Of a stretch of DNA of 60,000 bases, positions 14,296 to 25,749 are shown piece by piece. Numbering within the stretch: position 1 is the first letter of the stretch; every line of letters starts with the position of its first letter. Source of the DNA: Neocallimastix lanati (nom. inval.) (lineage: Eukaryota > Neocallimastigomycota > Neocallimastigomycetes > Neocallimastigales > Neocallimastigaceae). The position numbers were made by a program, and so were the translations under genes. Location of the stretch: positions 64,001 to 124,000 of the forward strand of contig JACVTC010000184.1 of NCBI GenBank assembly GCA_016946835.1, written 5' to 3'. Below the pieces are notes generated by a model. That model had not been told where the DNA came from. It was given only the letters and a program-made list of their open reading frames with translations, and did not search any database.

Positions 14296-15666
14296 ATGTC
14301 AAACGATACCGAAACTATAATAGAATCTAGAGACCCACAAAATACTAGAAAATTAATATGTACAGTTTGTAAAAAGACTGTAGAATATACCTATGATGCA
14401 AGATTTAATACTTCAGATACTGTTAAAGTAAGATGTTTCTTTTGTAGTTCCATTAATACTGATACTCCTAATGCTAGCTCAAGTCATCGGAAACAGAGTA
14501 GTAGCAGTCATAAACCAACCGCAAGTTTCTTTGGTACAGGTAAAGTGGGTACGGATGAAAAACCTATAGATATGGAATATTATGATATTTTAGGCGTGAA
14601 GGCAACAGCAACTCAAACAGAAATTAAGAAGGCTTATCGTATCATGGCCTTAAAATATCATCCGGATAAAAATTTAAATGATGCAGAGGCAGGTGAAAAA
14701 TTTAAAAAGGTTGCGGAAGCTTATCAAATTCTTTCAGATCCAGATCTTCGTGCCAATTATAATAAATATGGTAAGTCGGATGCAAATAATGAACTCTTTA
14801 GTGATCCATCAGAATTCTTTAGACAACAATTTGGTGGTGAAAAATTCTCTGATCTTATTGGTGATATTTCCATTTTTAATGATTTATCGAATGCCGCTGC
14901 TGAACCGGTAAATAAAACACCACAGGAAACAGAGGAGGAGCTTCAAAGGAAACAATTGGAACGTCAAAAACGTGTCAGTGCGCTATCTTCGAAATTAATT
15001 GAACGTCTCAGTACTTATACACATTCTTTCCCATTGGATGAGTTAACGAATAAAAGTATGAATGTCAATTTAAAAGAGGTCTCTCAAAATGCAATGTCTA
15101 TCCTTAAGGATATTATGGCAGGTGAAGCTGAGGAATTAAAAAATGAAAACTATGGGGTGGAATTATTACATACCATTGGCTATATCTATCGAAATAAGGC
15201 AGAACAAGCTCTTGCTCAATACGATGTGGATAATGGAGCCATTCATCGTAAACTCTTTGGTTATACTACTAAATTTAGTAGTTTAGTTCGTGAAAAGGGT
15301 CATATTATATCAGAAACAGTGGGTACACTTAAAACAGCTATTGATTTACAACAGAGTTTCAATAAATTACAGGAGGCAGAAAAAAATGAATCGATACTTT
15401 CACCAGAGGAGCAGGAACGTAAAGCAAAATTAGAATTTGAAGCCGCCAATAAAGGTATGGAAACTGTATGGCGTGGTTCAAAATTAGAAATTGAAAGTGT
15501 TCTTCGTGAAGTATGTGATAATGTTCTCTATGATTCATCGGCTTCTGCAGAGTTGAAGCGTAGAAGAGCGGATGCCCTTTTAGCAATTGGGGAGGTATTT
15601 ATGGCCGTTAAGCCTGATCCAAATGCTACCTCCTCCAGTCCTTTCCCAGGAAATATGTCATTTTAA
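14296..15666 (+). CDS. DnaJ-X domain Hsp40 co-chaperone (Caj1-like)
   Basis: Single-exon gene, 456 residues. An N-terminal extension carries two CxxC knuckles (C22/C25 and C47/C50), likely a small zinc ribbon, then a Ser-rich linker. The J domain spans about 94-157 with EYYDILGV and the HPD motif at 122-124, which stimulates Hsp70 ATPase. After a short Phe/Gly segment ([12 protein letters not shown]) comes a helical DnaJ-X domain (about 215-430) containing [20 protein letters not shown] and the [10 protein letters not shown] segment. This layout matches fungal Caj1/Djp1-type and plant DnaJ-X proteins, which act as cytosolic Hsp40s. The N-terminal CxxC region is an addition relative to yeast Caj1, whose J domain is at the very N-terminus. 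The start codon has an A-rich context (AAAAATGTC). The gene uses TGG for Trp and is GC-richer than its flanks. Confidence 0.95.
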   Translation: MSNDTETIIESRDPQNTRKLICTVCKKTVEYTYDARFNTSDTVKVRCFFCSSINTDTPNASSSHRKQSSSSHKPTASFFGTGKVGTDEKPIDMEYYDILGVKATATQTEIKKAYRIMALKYHPDKNLNDAEAGEKFKKVAEAYQILSDPDLRANYNKYGKSDANNELFSDPSEFFRQQFGGEKFSDLIGDISIFNDLSNAAAEPVNKTPQETEEELQRKQLERQKRVSALSSKLIERLSTYTHSFPLDELTNKSMNVNLKEVSQNAMSILKDIMAGEAEELKNENYGVELLHTIGYIYRNKAEQALAQYDVDNGAIHRKLFGYTTKFSSLVREKGHIISETVGTLKTAIDLQQSFNKLQEAEKNESILSPEEQERKAKLEFEAANKGMETVWRGSKLEIESVLREVCDNVLYDSSASAELKRRRADALLAIGEVFMAVKPDPNATSSSPFPGNMSF

Positions 15667-16335
15667 ATATGATAAATAATAAATTATAAATAATAAATAA
15701 TAAAAAAAAAAAAAAAAAAAAAAAAAAATAATAATGAAAAGTCATGAAAAATAATAGGACATCAATCATAAGTAAAATCAATATTTGTAAATTAATAAGT
15801 TATTTGTCTTTATAAAATTTTCTTATTTAAAGAGAGAAAATATATATATAAAAATTCATTATTTAATAAACAAGATAAATCAATACATTAATAGAATTTT
15901 CAAGTTTTTATATTTAATTTATAAAAGAGAAACAATCTTCCAATTATATGAAAGAAAAATATATTTCATATTATAATAATAATATATATACAAATTTTAT
16001 TTTTTACGTTAAACATTCATATCTTTTTATTTTAGACAGTTTTGTAAATAATTGATAATTAATAATTAAACGAACGAACAAACAATAATAATATATATAC
16101 AAGAAACTTTTACTTAATTATGAATTTCAAATAATTTTTATTTTTTTTTTTAGTTTAGATAAATTTTATATAAAAAAAAAAAATTAAAATTATATAATCT
16201 ATCTTTATTATACAATTACATAGATTTAATTTATTTATATAATTTTTTTACCCTTTTTTTAATTCTTTTACAAATAGTATAATTGTTAAATATATTTATT
16301 TTATATTTTATTATACAATATAGAATATTTTTTAA

Positions 16336-16371
<36 letters not shown>

Positions 16372-16452
16372 AACAATTTTTTTTTTTTTTTTTGAAGTAT
16401 ATCACTTTTTTTTTTTTTTATTAATTTTATATTATTAAATAATATTTTTAAT

Positions 16453-16503
<51 letters not shown>

Positions 16504-16559
16504 AAAGTATGGTGTATTATTAATATCTTTCAATAATAAGAAAATGATTTTAATAACAG
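15667..16559. other. AT-rich intergenic DNA
   Basis: 3' flank of the DnaJ gene with AATAAATAATAAA directly after the stop and a poly(A) run near 15703-15728. No gene. Ends in a poly(T) run of about 48 (16450-16497) just before the reverse-transcriptase relic. Confidence 0.5.
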
Positions 16560-16995
16560 ATTATAAAAAATACTGGGATTACTTTAAAATATATTCGATT
16601 TGATGAACATTATATTGAACTAGCTTTTGATGTTACTCAACAGAGTCTGGATAATGAATATTGGGTTAATTTATTTGGAATCAATCCCTAATCATAATCC
16701 TACTTGGGATATTAATGATCCTATCGCTATGGAAGAAATTCAAAACATGGTGCTTGATATGAAAAATAATAAAGCTCCTGGCCCCGATGGTATTCTGATT
16801 GAATTTTTTTAAAGCGTTCTTTAGTGAATCTAATTTATCCCATAATCAAGATGCTTCTTCAGATGTTTACTACTCTGATTGTGCTAAATGTTTACTTTCA
16901 TTATTTAACAAAATCTGGGATGGTGATTTCCTAAAGAGTGGAATTCGGCTTCTATAATATCAATTCCAAAAAAAGGAGATCTTTTAGTTTGATGT
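16560..16995 (+). pseudogene. Non-LTR retrotransposon reverse-transcriptase relic
   Basis: Three frames must be followed to read it. First comes a piece with DEHYIELAFDVTQQSLDNEY. Then the frame with PTWDINDPIAMEEIQNMV and NNKAPGPDGI (about 16771-16791), the classic motif in front of the RT domain of LINE elements. After a break in a T7 run, FFSESN and a Cys-containing stretch follow. One base missing at GATTTCCTAAAG restores PKEWNSASIISIPKKGD, the standard next block of LINE RTs. No catalytic Y/F-x-DD region remains. It is a short 5' RT fragment with at least three frameshifts, so inactive. No terminal repeats were found. Confidence 0.85.
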
Positions 16996-17202
16996 TGAAT
17001 TGGTATTCCGTTGAATCTACCGTTGCCAAGAGCGTCGACGTCGAAATGATAAGGCATGGATTTTCACCTTCCGGTGAAAAGATCTGATACAGATTCCTTT
17101 TGTAACATTAATACTGAAATTATTACTTGCAATGATGGATGCGGTGTTATCATCGATGAATGGGTAAAGTTAGAAACTATTGCTTCTAACGCATTTTTAT
17201 AA
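16996..17202 (+). pseudogene. Coding-like relic of unknown origin
   Basis: Directly after the RT block the sequence is unusually GC-rich (for example GCCAAGAGCGTCGACGTCG). It reads in two frames as LNWYSVESTVAKSVDVEMI then, after a shift, SDTDSFCNINTEIITCNDG and GVIIDEWVKLETIASNAFL before TAA. It does not look like the next RT motif, so the RT fragment and this piece may be a chimera. Family not recognised. Confidence 0.4.
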
Positions 17203-17327
17203 TTATATAATATATAATATTTCATTTTATGTATTTTATTTTTTTTCCTTTAAAATCATATAATTTTATTATTATTATAAATTAAATAAAGTTTTCTCTA
17301 AGTTTAAAAAAAAAACAAAAAAACTTT

Positions 17328-17358
<31 letters not shown>

Positions 17359-17384
17359 CCATATCTTAACACAAATAACCGAAA

Positions 17385-18400
17385 ATAAATATATGAATAA
17401 AAACATAAAATTAGAAAATATATTATATATGTATATATATATTATATACAATTATTTGATACTTTTTAATTCTTGAAGTTCGTCTTTTTATTTTTATTAA
17501 CATAAGTAACAAAAAAAAAAAGAAAATATATTATATATGTATATATATATTATATACAATTATTTGATATTTTTTAATTCTTGAAGTTTGTCTTTTTATT
17601 TTTTTTAACATAAGTAACAAAAAAAAAAAGAAAATATATTATATATGTATATATATATATTATATACAATTATTTGATACTTTTTAATTCTTGAAGTTTG
17701 TCTTTTTATTTTTATTAACATAAGTAACAAAAAAAAATGAATATGTAAATTAAAACATAAAATTAGAAAATATATAATATATATATATTATATTATATAT
17801 ACATTTATTTGATACATTTTAATTATTTATCTTTTTGTCTTTTTATTTTTATTAACATAAATAACAAAAAAAACGAATATGTAAATTAAAACATAAAATT
17901 AGAAAATATATTATATATGTATATATATATTATATACAATTATTTGATACTTTTTAATTCTTGAAGTTTGTCTTTTTATTTTTATTAACATAAGTAACAA
18001 AAAAATGAATATGTAAATTAAAACATAAAATTAGAAAATATATAATATATATATATATATATTATATTATATATACATTTATTTGATACATTTTAATTAT
18101 TTATCTTTTTGTCTTTTTATTTTTATTAACATAAGTAACAAAAAAAAAAAATGAATATGTAAATTAAAACATAAATTAGAAAATATATAATATATATATA
18201 TTATATATTATATATACATTTATTTGATACATTTGAATTATTTATCTTTTTTTATTTTTTATTAACATAACATAAATAACAAAAAATGAATATGTGAAGA
18301 AAAACATAAAAATTAGAAAATATACATATATATTATATATACATTTATTTGATACTTTTTTATTCTTTAAGTTTGTCTTTTTATTTTTATTAACATATCA
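17385..18400. repeat. Eight-copy minisatellite, about 106-140 bp unit
   Basis: Each unit has a TATA-rich part, then ATTTGATACTTTTTAATTC, a TTTGTCTTTTTATTTTTATT segment, AACATAAGTAAC and AAAACATAAAATTAGAAAAT. The TTTGATA marker occurs near 17456, 17563, 17673, 17808, 17943, 18083, 18223 and 18349. Copies form two subtypes (TTCTTGAAG versus ATTATTTATC) that partly alternate, suggesting a duplicated dimer. Confidence 0.9.
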
Positions 18401-18600
18401 CAAAAGCAACCAGCACTTCTTGTCCTGTCCCACAACAACCATGATAAGACCACAAAATATATTTTTCATTTTTATAGAGATCAAGATATTGTTGTTATTT
18501 TTGATACTAAAATTAATATAGAACTTTCATCTCCAGGTAACAAAATAGTTTGTTTCTTCTTTTCACTGTCACTAACTTTAAAAATCATATTTACATCATC
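18378..18600 (+). pseudogene. Coding-like relic, family unknown
   Basis: An open plus-strand stretch runs out of the last minisatellite copy into SQKQPALLVLSHNNHDKTTK, then YIFHFYRDQDIVVIFDTK and INIELSSPGNKIVCFF, until it dissolves into poly(T). Codon composition and local GC are above the surroundings. No start codon and no recognised family. It could be a fragment of a decayed mobile element. Confidence 0.3.
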
Positions 18601-18605
18601 CGAAA

Positions 18606-18641
<36 letters not shown>

Positions 18642-18681
18642 TTGATCCGAAAATATTTTTTTTTTTTTTACTTGATCGAAA

Positions 18682-18726
<45 letters not shown>

Positions 18727-18740
18727 GATCCGAAAATAGA
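18600..18740. repeat. CTTGATCCGAAAATA + poly(T) repeat
   Basis: The short unit (A)CTTGATCCGAAAATA followed by poly(T) occurs about three times, with T runs of very different lengths (about 30, 14 and 40). The copies are anchored by a nearly constant core. Confidence 0.8.
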
Positions 18741-18879
18741 AATATGTTTCTCACAATCTCTTAAAGTTATTTATTATTCATGTAAGAAGATATATCATTA
18801 CGATAAGTCCCACAATTAACAATAAAGACTCTTTTTTTTTTTTTTTTTTTACAAAATTGTTTTTTTTTTGGTTTTGGTG

Positions 18880-19160
18880 AGTCATGTCAGCTCATTTGAA
18901 GTTTTCCTCATTGTCTATGTACGTGTTTGATGTATGGTGCTGGAAGTTTCACATTATTTAAATATAGAAATAGAGTCTTTATTCTTGTCTTAAATCTGTC
19001 GTGTCACTATATTGTACCCTATACTGGTGTCATATCATCTACGTTTTGGAAGGCCTCTGATCTTAGGTCACTAATAAACATCCATTTAGAAACTTTCCAT
19101 CATTTCACTAATGTAAAAAAAAAAAATCACTTATTAATAAATAATAAAAATTATTCAATT
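18880..19160 (+). pseudogene. Coding-like relic, family unknown
   Basis: GC-richer island with an open plus-strand frame from 18927: MYGAGSFTLFKYRNRVF, then LSCHYIVPYTGVISSTFWKA and SDLRSLINIHLETFHHF, ending in satellite. Real start and end are not visible. The YGAGS segment recalls the YGxE/YGxS block near the end of LINE reverse transcriptases, but the rest does not support this. Called as a decayed coding fragment only. Confidence 0.3.
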
Positions 19161-20350
19161 TAATGAAGTAAAGAAAAAAAATCACAGCTAATAAATTAAT
19201 ATAACTTTTGAATATCTATTTAAAAAAAAAAATTATTCAATTTAATGAACATCTATTTAAAAAAAAAATTATTCAATTTAATGAACATCTATTTAAAAAA
19301 AAATTATTCAATTTAATGAATATCTATTTAAAAAAAAATTATTCAATTTAATGAAGTAAAGGAAAAAAAAATCACTACTAATAAATTAATATAAAAAAAT
19401 TATTCAAATTAATGAAGTAAAGGAAAAAAAAATCACAGCTAATGAATTAATATAACTTATGAATATCTATTTAAAAATATCTATTTAAAAGAAAAAAAAA
19501 AAACTTAAAAATCATTAATTAAAATATCTATTTAAAAGAAAAAAAAAAACTTAAAAATCACTAATTAAAATAACTAAAAAGAATTTTTTTATTTTTTTAA
19601 AAAAAAAAAAATCAATTATTATAATTTATATTTATTAAATTTATTAAATTGTAAAATTTTATTTATTCATTATTTAGTTCATTAAATTGAATAATTTTTT
19701 TATTTATTAATTAGTTTTTTTATTTATTAATTAGTTAAGTAAAGAAAAAATATGCTAATAAATTAATATTTAAAAATATCTATTTAAAAGAAAAAAAAAA
19801 CTTAAAAATCATTAATTAAAATATCTATTTAAAAGAAAAAAAAAAAACTTAAAAATCACTAATTAAAATAACTAAAAAGAATTTTTTTATTTTTTTAAAA
19901 AAAAAAAATCAATTATTATAATTTATATTTAAAAATTTATTTATTCATTATTTAGTTCATTAAATTGAATAATTTTTTTATTTATTAATTAGTTAAGTAA
20001 AGAAAAAAATATGCTAATAAATTAATATGAATATCTATTTAAAAATATCTATTTAAAAGAAAAAAAAAAGTTCATTAAATTGAATAATTTTTTTATTTAT
20101 TAATTAGTTAAGTAAAGAAAAAAATATGAATATCTATTTAAAAATATCTATTTAAAAAAAAAAAAAAAAAAAGTAAAGAAAAAAATATGAATATCTATTT
20201 AAAAATATCTATTTAAAAAAAAAAAAAAACTTAAAAATCACTAATTAAAATAACTAAAAAGAATTTTTTTTTTTAAAAAAAAAATCAATTATTATAATTT
20301 ATATTTATTAAATTTATTAAATTGTAAAATTTTATTTATTCATTATTTAG
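19115..20350. repeat. Complex satellite with units in both orientations
   Basis: Short units ATCTATTTAAAAA...ATTATTCAATTTAATGAA recur many times (19205-19345). A larger block with AACTTAAAAATCACTAATTA, CTAAAAAGAATTTTTT and AATCAATTATTATAATTTAT recurs near 19540, 19840 and 20230. The reverse complement of one element (TTCATTAAATTGAATAAT) also appears at about 19677, 19960 and 20070. Direct and inverted copies are therefore mixed and can form hairpins. Confidence 0.85.
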
Positions 20351-20355
20351 TTCAT

Positions 20356-20391
20356 TAATTAATATAACTTATTCATAAGTTATATTAATTA
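20356..20391. repeat. Perfect hairpin, 16-bp arms
   Basis: TAATTAATATAACTTA (20356-20371) and its exact reverse complement (20376-20391) around the loop TTCA. It sits at the end of the mixed-orientation satellite. Confidence 0.9.
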
Positions 20392-20399
20392 TTATTTAA

Positions 20400-21209
20400 A
20401 AAAAATAGAACTTATCATTTTTTTTTTAATTTTTAATATATCATTTTTTTTTTAATTTTTAATATATTTTAGCAAATATATCATTTTTCTTTACTGTTCT
20501 AATAAATTAAAATAAAGATTCATATATAAATTTCTATTTTTTAATATAAATTAATAATTATTTTAAATAAAATAAATATAATAAATTATTAAATATAAAA
20601 TTATTTTCTACTATTACTATATATTAACTGAATGATATGTTATAAATAATGTATTTCTATATTAAAATGAAATGAAATAAATAAATAAATAAATAAATAT
20701 TAACTGAATGATATGTTATAAATAATGTATTTCTATATTAAAATGAAATGAAATGAAATAAATAAATAAATAAATATATTCTAATGATTAAATATAAAAT
20801 TGATTTTCATTTTGATAATACTAAATAGATTCTATATTTAAAATTTATGAACTTCTTTTTTTAATATCAAAAAACTTTTTAAAAATGGTTTTCATTTTGA
20901 TAATATACTGTATATATCATTCTATATCATTTTTTATCATTTTGATAATATACTATATAGATATCATTCTATATTATTTTTTTTTTCATTTTGATTTTAT
21001 ACTATATATATATATTTCTATTTCTATTTTTTTTTTTTTTTGATAATTATTATGCGAATCATTATTTTATCAAGTTATTATTTTATCAAATTATTATTTT
21101 ATCAAATTATTATTTTATCAAAATGTTATTATATTGCAACTTTTTTTTTCTTTTTTATTTCTATTGTCCTTTTTACTTTCTTTCTTCTTTTCTATTTAGT
21201 AGCTTAAGT
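20400..21209. other. Intergenic DNA with small tandem repeats
   Basis: Two copies of a 76-bp unit starting TAACTGAATGATATGTTATA (20625 and 20701). Three to four degenerate units of TTTTGATAATATACTATATAG (about 20865-21000). Four copies of TTATTATTTTATCAAA (about 21057-21121). The right end is the 3' flank of paralog A. Confidence 0.7.
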
Positions 21210-22657
21210 TCAATAATAGTAGAAATATGTTTGATTTGGATCCATCAAATTTGAGGTAGGAAGAGTCTCAGATACTATGTTTTCGGTAGAAAGGTTTGTT
21301 GGTACGTAGTACAATGAATTTGTTGTGTTATTGACATTTAAAGTATTCATGGTATTTATGGTATTTATGGAATTTATGGAATTCATGGAATTTAATGACA
21401 TAAATGTTACTGGTGGCTGGTTAAGATTATTTTGAAAACTGGCTTTTAAGCTATTAGTGGAACTACCAATAGCTGGGGTTATTATTGTGGAATTGTTAAT
21501 AGTAACATCAGAAATATTATTTAATGAATTCAATGAGGATGACGATGATTGTCCTGAAATAAATGTCTCATTTGGAGAAAGAGAATTGGAATTAGGATAA
21601 TTATTATATAGAGTATCTGAAGATAAGGCAGAAGTTGAAACAGTTGAAATAGACGTGTTAACGTTCTTCATGTCTGATGGGATAACATTCATTTCATATT
21701 CGCTATTATTACAGTCAACTACTTCTGATCCACTTTCTACTAATGACTGTTTTAAATTAATATTATCATTATCAGTCATAGTAGTAGTAGTATTAATATT
21801 AGTATTAGCAATAGCTTTTACTGTTCTAGGAGAAGTAGTCGATTTACTAGTTGTAGATTTTGTAGTTGTTTTTGAGGTTATGGTTGAAGCAACTGAAGTA
21901 TTCGCCTTTGAATTCAAATTAAGTTGTTTGTGTTTTTTCTCAATTGAGCGTTTTGTTATAGATTTTTCAATTTTTTCAATAAGATCATCTTCATAATGAC
22001 AAATATGGTTATATTTCGAATCTTGACAAAGCTCCTTCCAAATATCTTTGACGTGAGTACTATTAATGCAATCTGGTCTACCTCCAGCTTTTCTAAGAAT
22101 GGTAGACCAAAGTAATTTGATTTGGTCTGGCTTTTTAGCTACTTTATAAAGTGATCGGCATAAACGTTCATAACATGGTTGAACTTTAAATTCTTCTAAT
22201 TGATCAAGAACTTTAGCTGATATTAAATAACGATAGGCTTCTATTTATTATTATTATTATAATAATAAGAGAATAAATATTAATAAATTATTAATATATT
22301 AGTATAAAATTTTTCATATTCATTAATATAATACATAAAAAAAAAATACATATACATACGAGCTCTTTATTATTAGTATGAGAATAGCATAATATCAATA
22401 ATAATAATAATAATAAAAATATATAACGCATTGTTAATATATATATCTAAAAAAATTTTAATTAATATTAGTATATTAATATATATAAAGAAAAAAAATA
22501 TTTACTGCGAGAGATTCCATCTCATACGAATATAATCATTAAAAGTATATCCTTGATTTTTATATTCTTTAGAATTTAAAGAAAATTGAATATCTCTAAC
22601 TAAACTTACAAACTTCTGTTGTCTTTCAAAATACGAAATTAAAGAAGGGTCTTGCAT
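21210..22657 (-). CDS. Paralog A: microexon gene, N/S/T-rich tail protein
   Basis: Three exons on the minus strand: 22506-22657, a 5-nt exon 22360-22364 (AGCTC) and 21210-22240. Introns of 141 and 119 bp start GTAAAT and GTATGT and end AG. The joined frame is exactly 396 codons (395 aa). Exon 1 starts MQDPSLISYFERQQKFV and holds EYKNQGYTFNDYIRMRWNLS. Across the microexon the protein reads QAQAYRYL, then VLDQLEEF. A conserved region to about residue 160 contains YERLCRSL, AGGRPDCINSTHV and IWKELC, then a basic EKKHKQLN. The tail is Ser/Thr/Asn-rich and ends NQTYFYYY. W-x-S-x-AQAYRYL resembles a helix-turn-helix in some bacterial and phage proteins; DNA binding is inference only. No known family recognised. 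It is the most diverged and GC-richest of the four, so perhaps the founder copy. Confidence 0.8.
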
Positions 22658-24350
22658 TTTTTTTTCTTTTTTCTTTTTTTTATTATTTTTTTTATTATTT
22701 CTTAAGAATAATAAAATAATAAAAAATAAACTTCTTTTCTTTATATAGCAATACAATAACAATTTTTTTTTTTATTTCAAAACTATAAAATATTATAAAA
22801 TATTATAATATTTTATAAAAAGAAAAAAATACAATTTTTTTCTTTTTTCTAAAAATTATCTAATAAATATTCTAAAATAATATATATTCTATTAATTATA
22901 AGGAAAAAAAAAAAATTCACAAAACTTTTTAATTTTCGATGAAAAATATCATTTTATATAGTAAATTATAACGTCTAACATTACCGATCCATAATTATTT
23001 GTTTATATTAACATTTTCTATTTTTAATATTTAAATAAATAATAGTTATTGATGTATATATGGAACATTATATATAATAAACATATGTATGTATATATAT
23101 TTTTATTATTAGTAATTAGAAATTTATTTTTCTAAATATAGGTCAAACAGTGGTAAATATAATATATAAATTAATAAGAAAAAAGTAAACATTCATATTT
23201 TAATTTTTTTTTGTTTATCTTTCTAAATATAGGTAAAATGGTACTAATACAATATATGGTTTAATAATAATAAAAAAAAAAAAAAAAGGAAAAAAATATT
23301 GAAATTTTAATTATCTTTTACAAAATATCTAAATATAGATTAAATAAAAATAATATTGTACCTATAATATTATATAAATATTTAATTTTTTATTATTGAA
23401 ATTTTAATTATCTTTTACAAAATATCTAAATATAGATTAAATAAAAATAATATTGTACCTATAATATTATATAAATATTTAATTTTTTATTATTAATATA
23501 TTTATTTATTTTATTTATTTATTATATAAAAGAATTTCATATTTTGATGTATATTTTATAATTGGTTTATTTTCTTTAGTTAAAAATTTCTTGATTTGTT
23601 TATATTTTTTAATTTAGTTTGTTTTTATTTTTATATTTATTTTTAGTAATATATTATTAATTTTTTATTTCTTTCTTATTTTTTTTTATTTTTTTATTTT
23701 TTTTATTTTTTTTTATTATTATTATTATTTTTTTTTTGTTTATAGTTTGTTTTGATATAAATATATATTTTAATAAATATAGATATCTTGAACTCTTGTG
23801 GTACATTTTAATAATAAATAAAAGAATTATAATTAATAATAAAAGAAATAAAAAATATATAAAAATTTAAGTATTTAAATTATAAATTAATAATAAAATA
23901 ATTATAATTAATAATAAAAGAAATTTGAAATATAAAATATAAAAATTCAAATAATTATTATAGAAAAAAAAATAACATATAAACAATATGACTAATAATA
24001 ATTAATTAGATGTATTTTGATTAATAAATCATTAAGGTTTTATTTATTTTATTTTAAGTAAATTTTATATAAATAATTATTCTTATTTGATAAAAGAATA
24101 TGTTCAACCTTACACAAAACATAAACGTATAAAAGTTTTTTTAATTATTTAAATAAATAAAAAATTTTAAAAATTTTAGTTTATTGAAACTTATATACTC
24201 TAATCCTAACTAACTCTATTAATTTAAAAACTTATAAAATTTTGGTGGTAGGTGGATTATTGTAAAAAAAAAAAAAATTTTTTTTTTCTTTTTATTATAT
24301 ACTAATATTATATTATTATATCAAATATATAATAATTAGTAGAGAATTTC
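22658..24350. other. Intergenic DNA upstream of paralog A
   Basis: No gene seen. Holds degenerate CTAAATATAGGT repeats, a 2 x 97 bp duplication listed separately, and at about 24240 a GGTAGGTGGAT motif also found near 26516 and 32044. Confidence 0.5.
23299..23492. repeat. Tandem duplication, 2 x 97 bp
   Basis: Two copies of a 97-bp unit, identical by eye, starting ATTGAAATTTTAATTATC and containing CTAAATATAGATTAAAT and TTGTACCTATAATATT. Two more degenerate CTAAATATAGGT units precede it (about 23135 and 23223). Confidence 0.9.
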
Positions 24351-24429
24351 TTATATTGTTTTTTAGTTTGTCCTTTCGTTTCTTTATACTATATTTAGTA
24401 ATATATGTCTATGTCTTTTCCTTTTTTTT

Positions 24430-24437
24430 CAATTTTT

Positions 24438-24470
<33 letters not shown>

Positions 24471-24545
24471 CTTCTCAAGAGCTTTTTTTTTTTTTTTTTT
24501 TTTCTTCTTCTCAAGAGCTTTTTTTTTTTTTTTTTTTTTTTCTCA
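24430..24545. repeat. Poly(T) runs joined by CTCAAGAG
   Basis: Three T runs separated by (TTCTT)CTCAAGAGC. The 8-bp core CTCAAGAG is itself palindrome-like. Plus-strand Phe-rich open frames here are simple-sequence artefacts. Confidence 0.8.
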
Positions 24546-24714
24546 AGAGAAGGTAATGAAAATATATTACCTTCTCATGATTGTTCAGAAGCTACTAGTT
24601 AGGTTAATTCAATGTATACATTTTGAATATATAAGTCATTAGCTCACAGTTGTTACATGGATTTATAATATGGTAAATGGTAATTTATTCATCAGTATGA
24701 TGACATTGTAAGGT

Positions 24715-24918
24715 TACAAAAATTTAGTGAATACCTTAAGGTGGATAATAATAAAAATTTAAATTTACAAAAATTTAGTGAATACCTTAAGGTGGATAAT
24801 AATAAAAATTTAAATTTACAAAAATTTAGTGAATACCTTAAGGTGGATAATAATAAAAATTTAAATTTACAAAAATTTAGTGAATACCTTAAGGTGGATA
24901 ATAATAAAAATTTAAATT
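24715..24918 (+). repeat. 4 x 51 bp in-frame tandem repeat
   Basis: Copies start near 24721, 24772, 24823 and 24874 with period exactly 51 bp. They appear identical and keep one reading frame open (17 codons, LQKFSEYLKVDNNKNLN). Identity despite decay of the flanking frame implies recent expansion. Confidence 0.92.
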
Positions 24919-24920
24919 AA

Positions 24921-24961
<41 letters not shown>

Positions 24962-25127
24962 TTAATACTATGCTAGTGTTTGTAATAGAGAAAAAAAGTG
25001 ATTAATTTTGATAGTTATAATATTCAACAAAATTATACTGATGAGAGTAGCAATAGTGTAATAAATAATATAGTTGTCAATATAAAGCTCAATCAAGCCT
25101 TAATTCTACAGAATAATAATGTTAATA

Positions 25128-25320
25128 CTTTAAGAAGGAAAAAATTAATGAAAATTATAATAGATATTTAATAAATGCCTTAAGAAGGAAAAAAAATAAT
25201 GAAAATTATAATAATATAATGAAAATTATAATAATATAATGAAAATTATAATAATAAAATTATAATAGATATTTAATAAATGCCTTAAGAAGAAAAAAAA
25301 ATAATGAAAATTATAATAAT
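25128..25320. repeat. Degenerate AAGGAAAAAAAATAATGAAAATTATAA repeats
   Basis: The string ATGAAAATTATAAT recurs at least six times, alternating with GATATTTAATAAATGCCTTA and AGAAGGAAAAA. It lies inside the decayed repeat-protein gene. Confidence 0.7.
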
Positions 25321-25749
25321 AAGTATATATTTTAATGCTATGATACAGTTCGTAACAGAAAAATAATGTTATTATTACTCTTTCCAATATTTTTATGTTA
25401 AATATTATAATAATTAAAATTACCAATATTGTATTGTTGAATATTATAATAATTAAAATTAATAATGTAATAAATAATGAAGTTGACAAAACAGGGACAG
25501 ATCAAACCTCAACTACACATGCAGTTTTCAAGACAAACCCATAATCAAAAATAGGGAGTAATCATGAACCACATTATAAATCTTCTTCATCAAACATGCG
25601 TTTAGCCAATAGAAAAGAATTAAATCCTTATAGAAAACATAATAATATGGGGAAACAAAAAATTGATTAATTTGAATTCATAATTAGCAATAAGAGTAGG
25701 CAAATGATAATTCTTCAGACTTTTCTAACTTGAAATATACTATTTGAAA

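Larger units (their letters stand above)
24560..25720 (+). pseudogene. Decayed repeat-protein gene
   Basis: Broken coding-like pieces follow one another on the plus strand. A QYDDIVR stretch enters four 17-residue repeats (LQKFSEYLKVDNNKNLN). After a poly(T) run come YYASVCNREKK, then NFDSYNIQQNYTDESSNSVI and NQALILQNNNVNTLRRKK. A second, diverged copy of this block follows at 25325-25500 (CYDTVRNRK, then NNEVDKTGTDQTSTTHAVFK). The last piece is EPHYKSSSSNMRLANRKEL with RKHNNMGKQKID before a stop. Several stops and frameshifts separate the pieces. Family not recognised. The pattern suggests a former Asn-rich protein with internal duplications. Confidence 0.5.

Noticed and set aside
24715-24918. 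CRISPR-like array
   Set aside because: Units are directly adjacent with no unique spacers, and the genome is eukaryotic.
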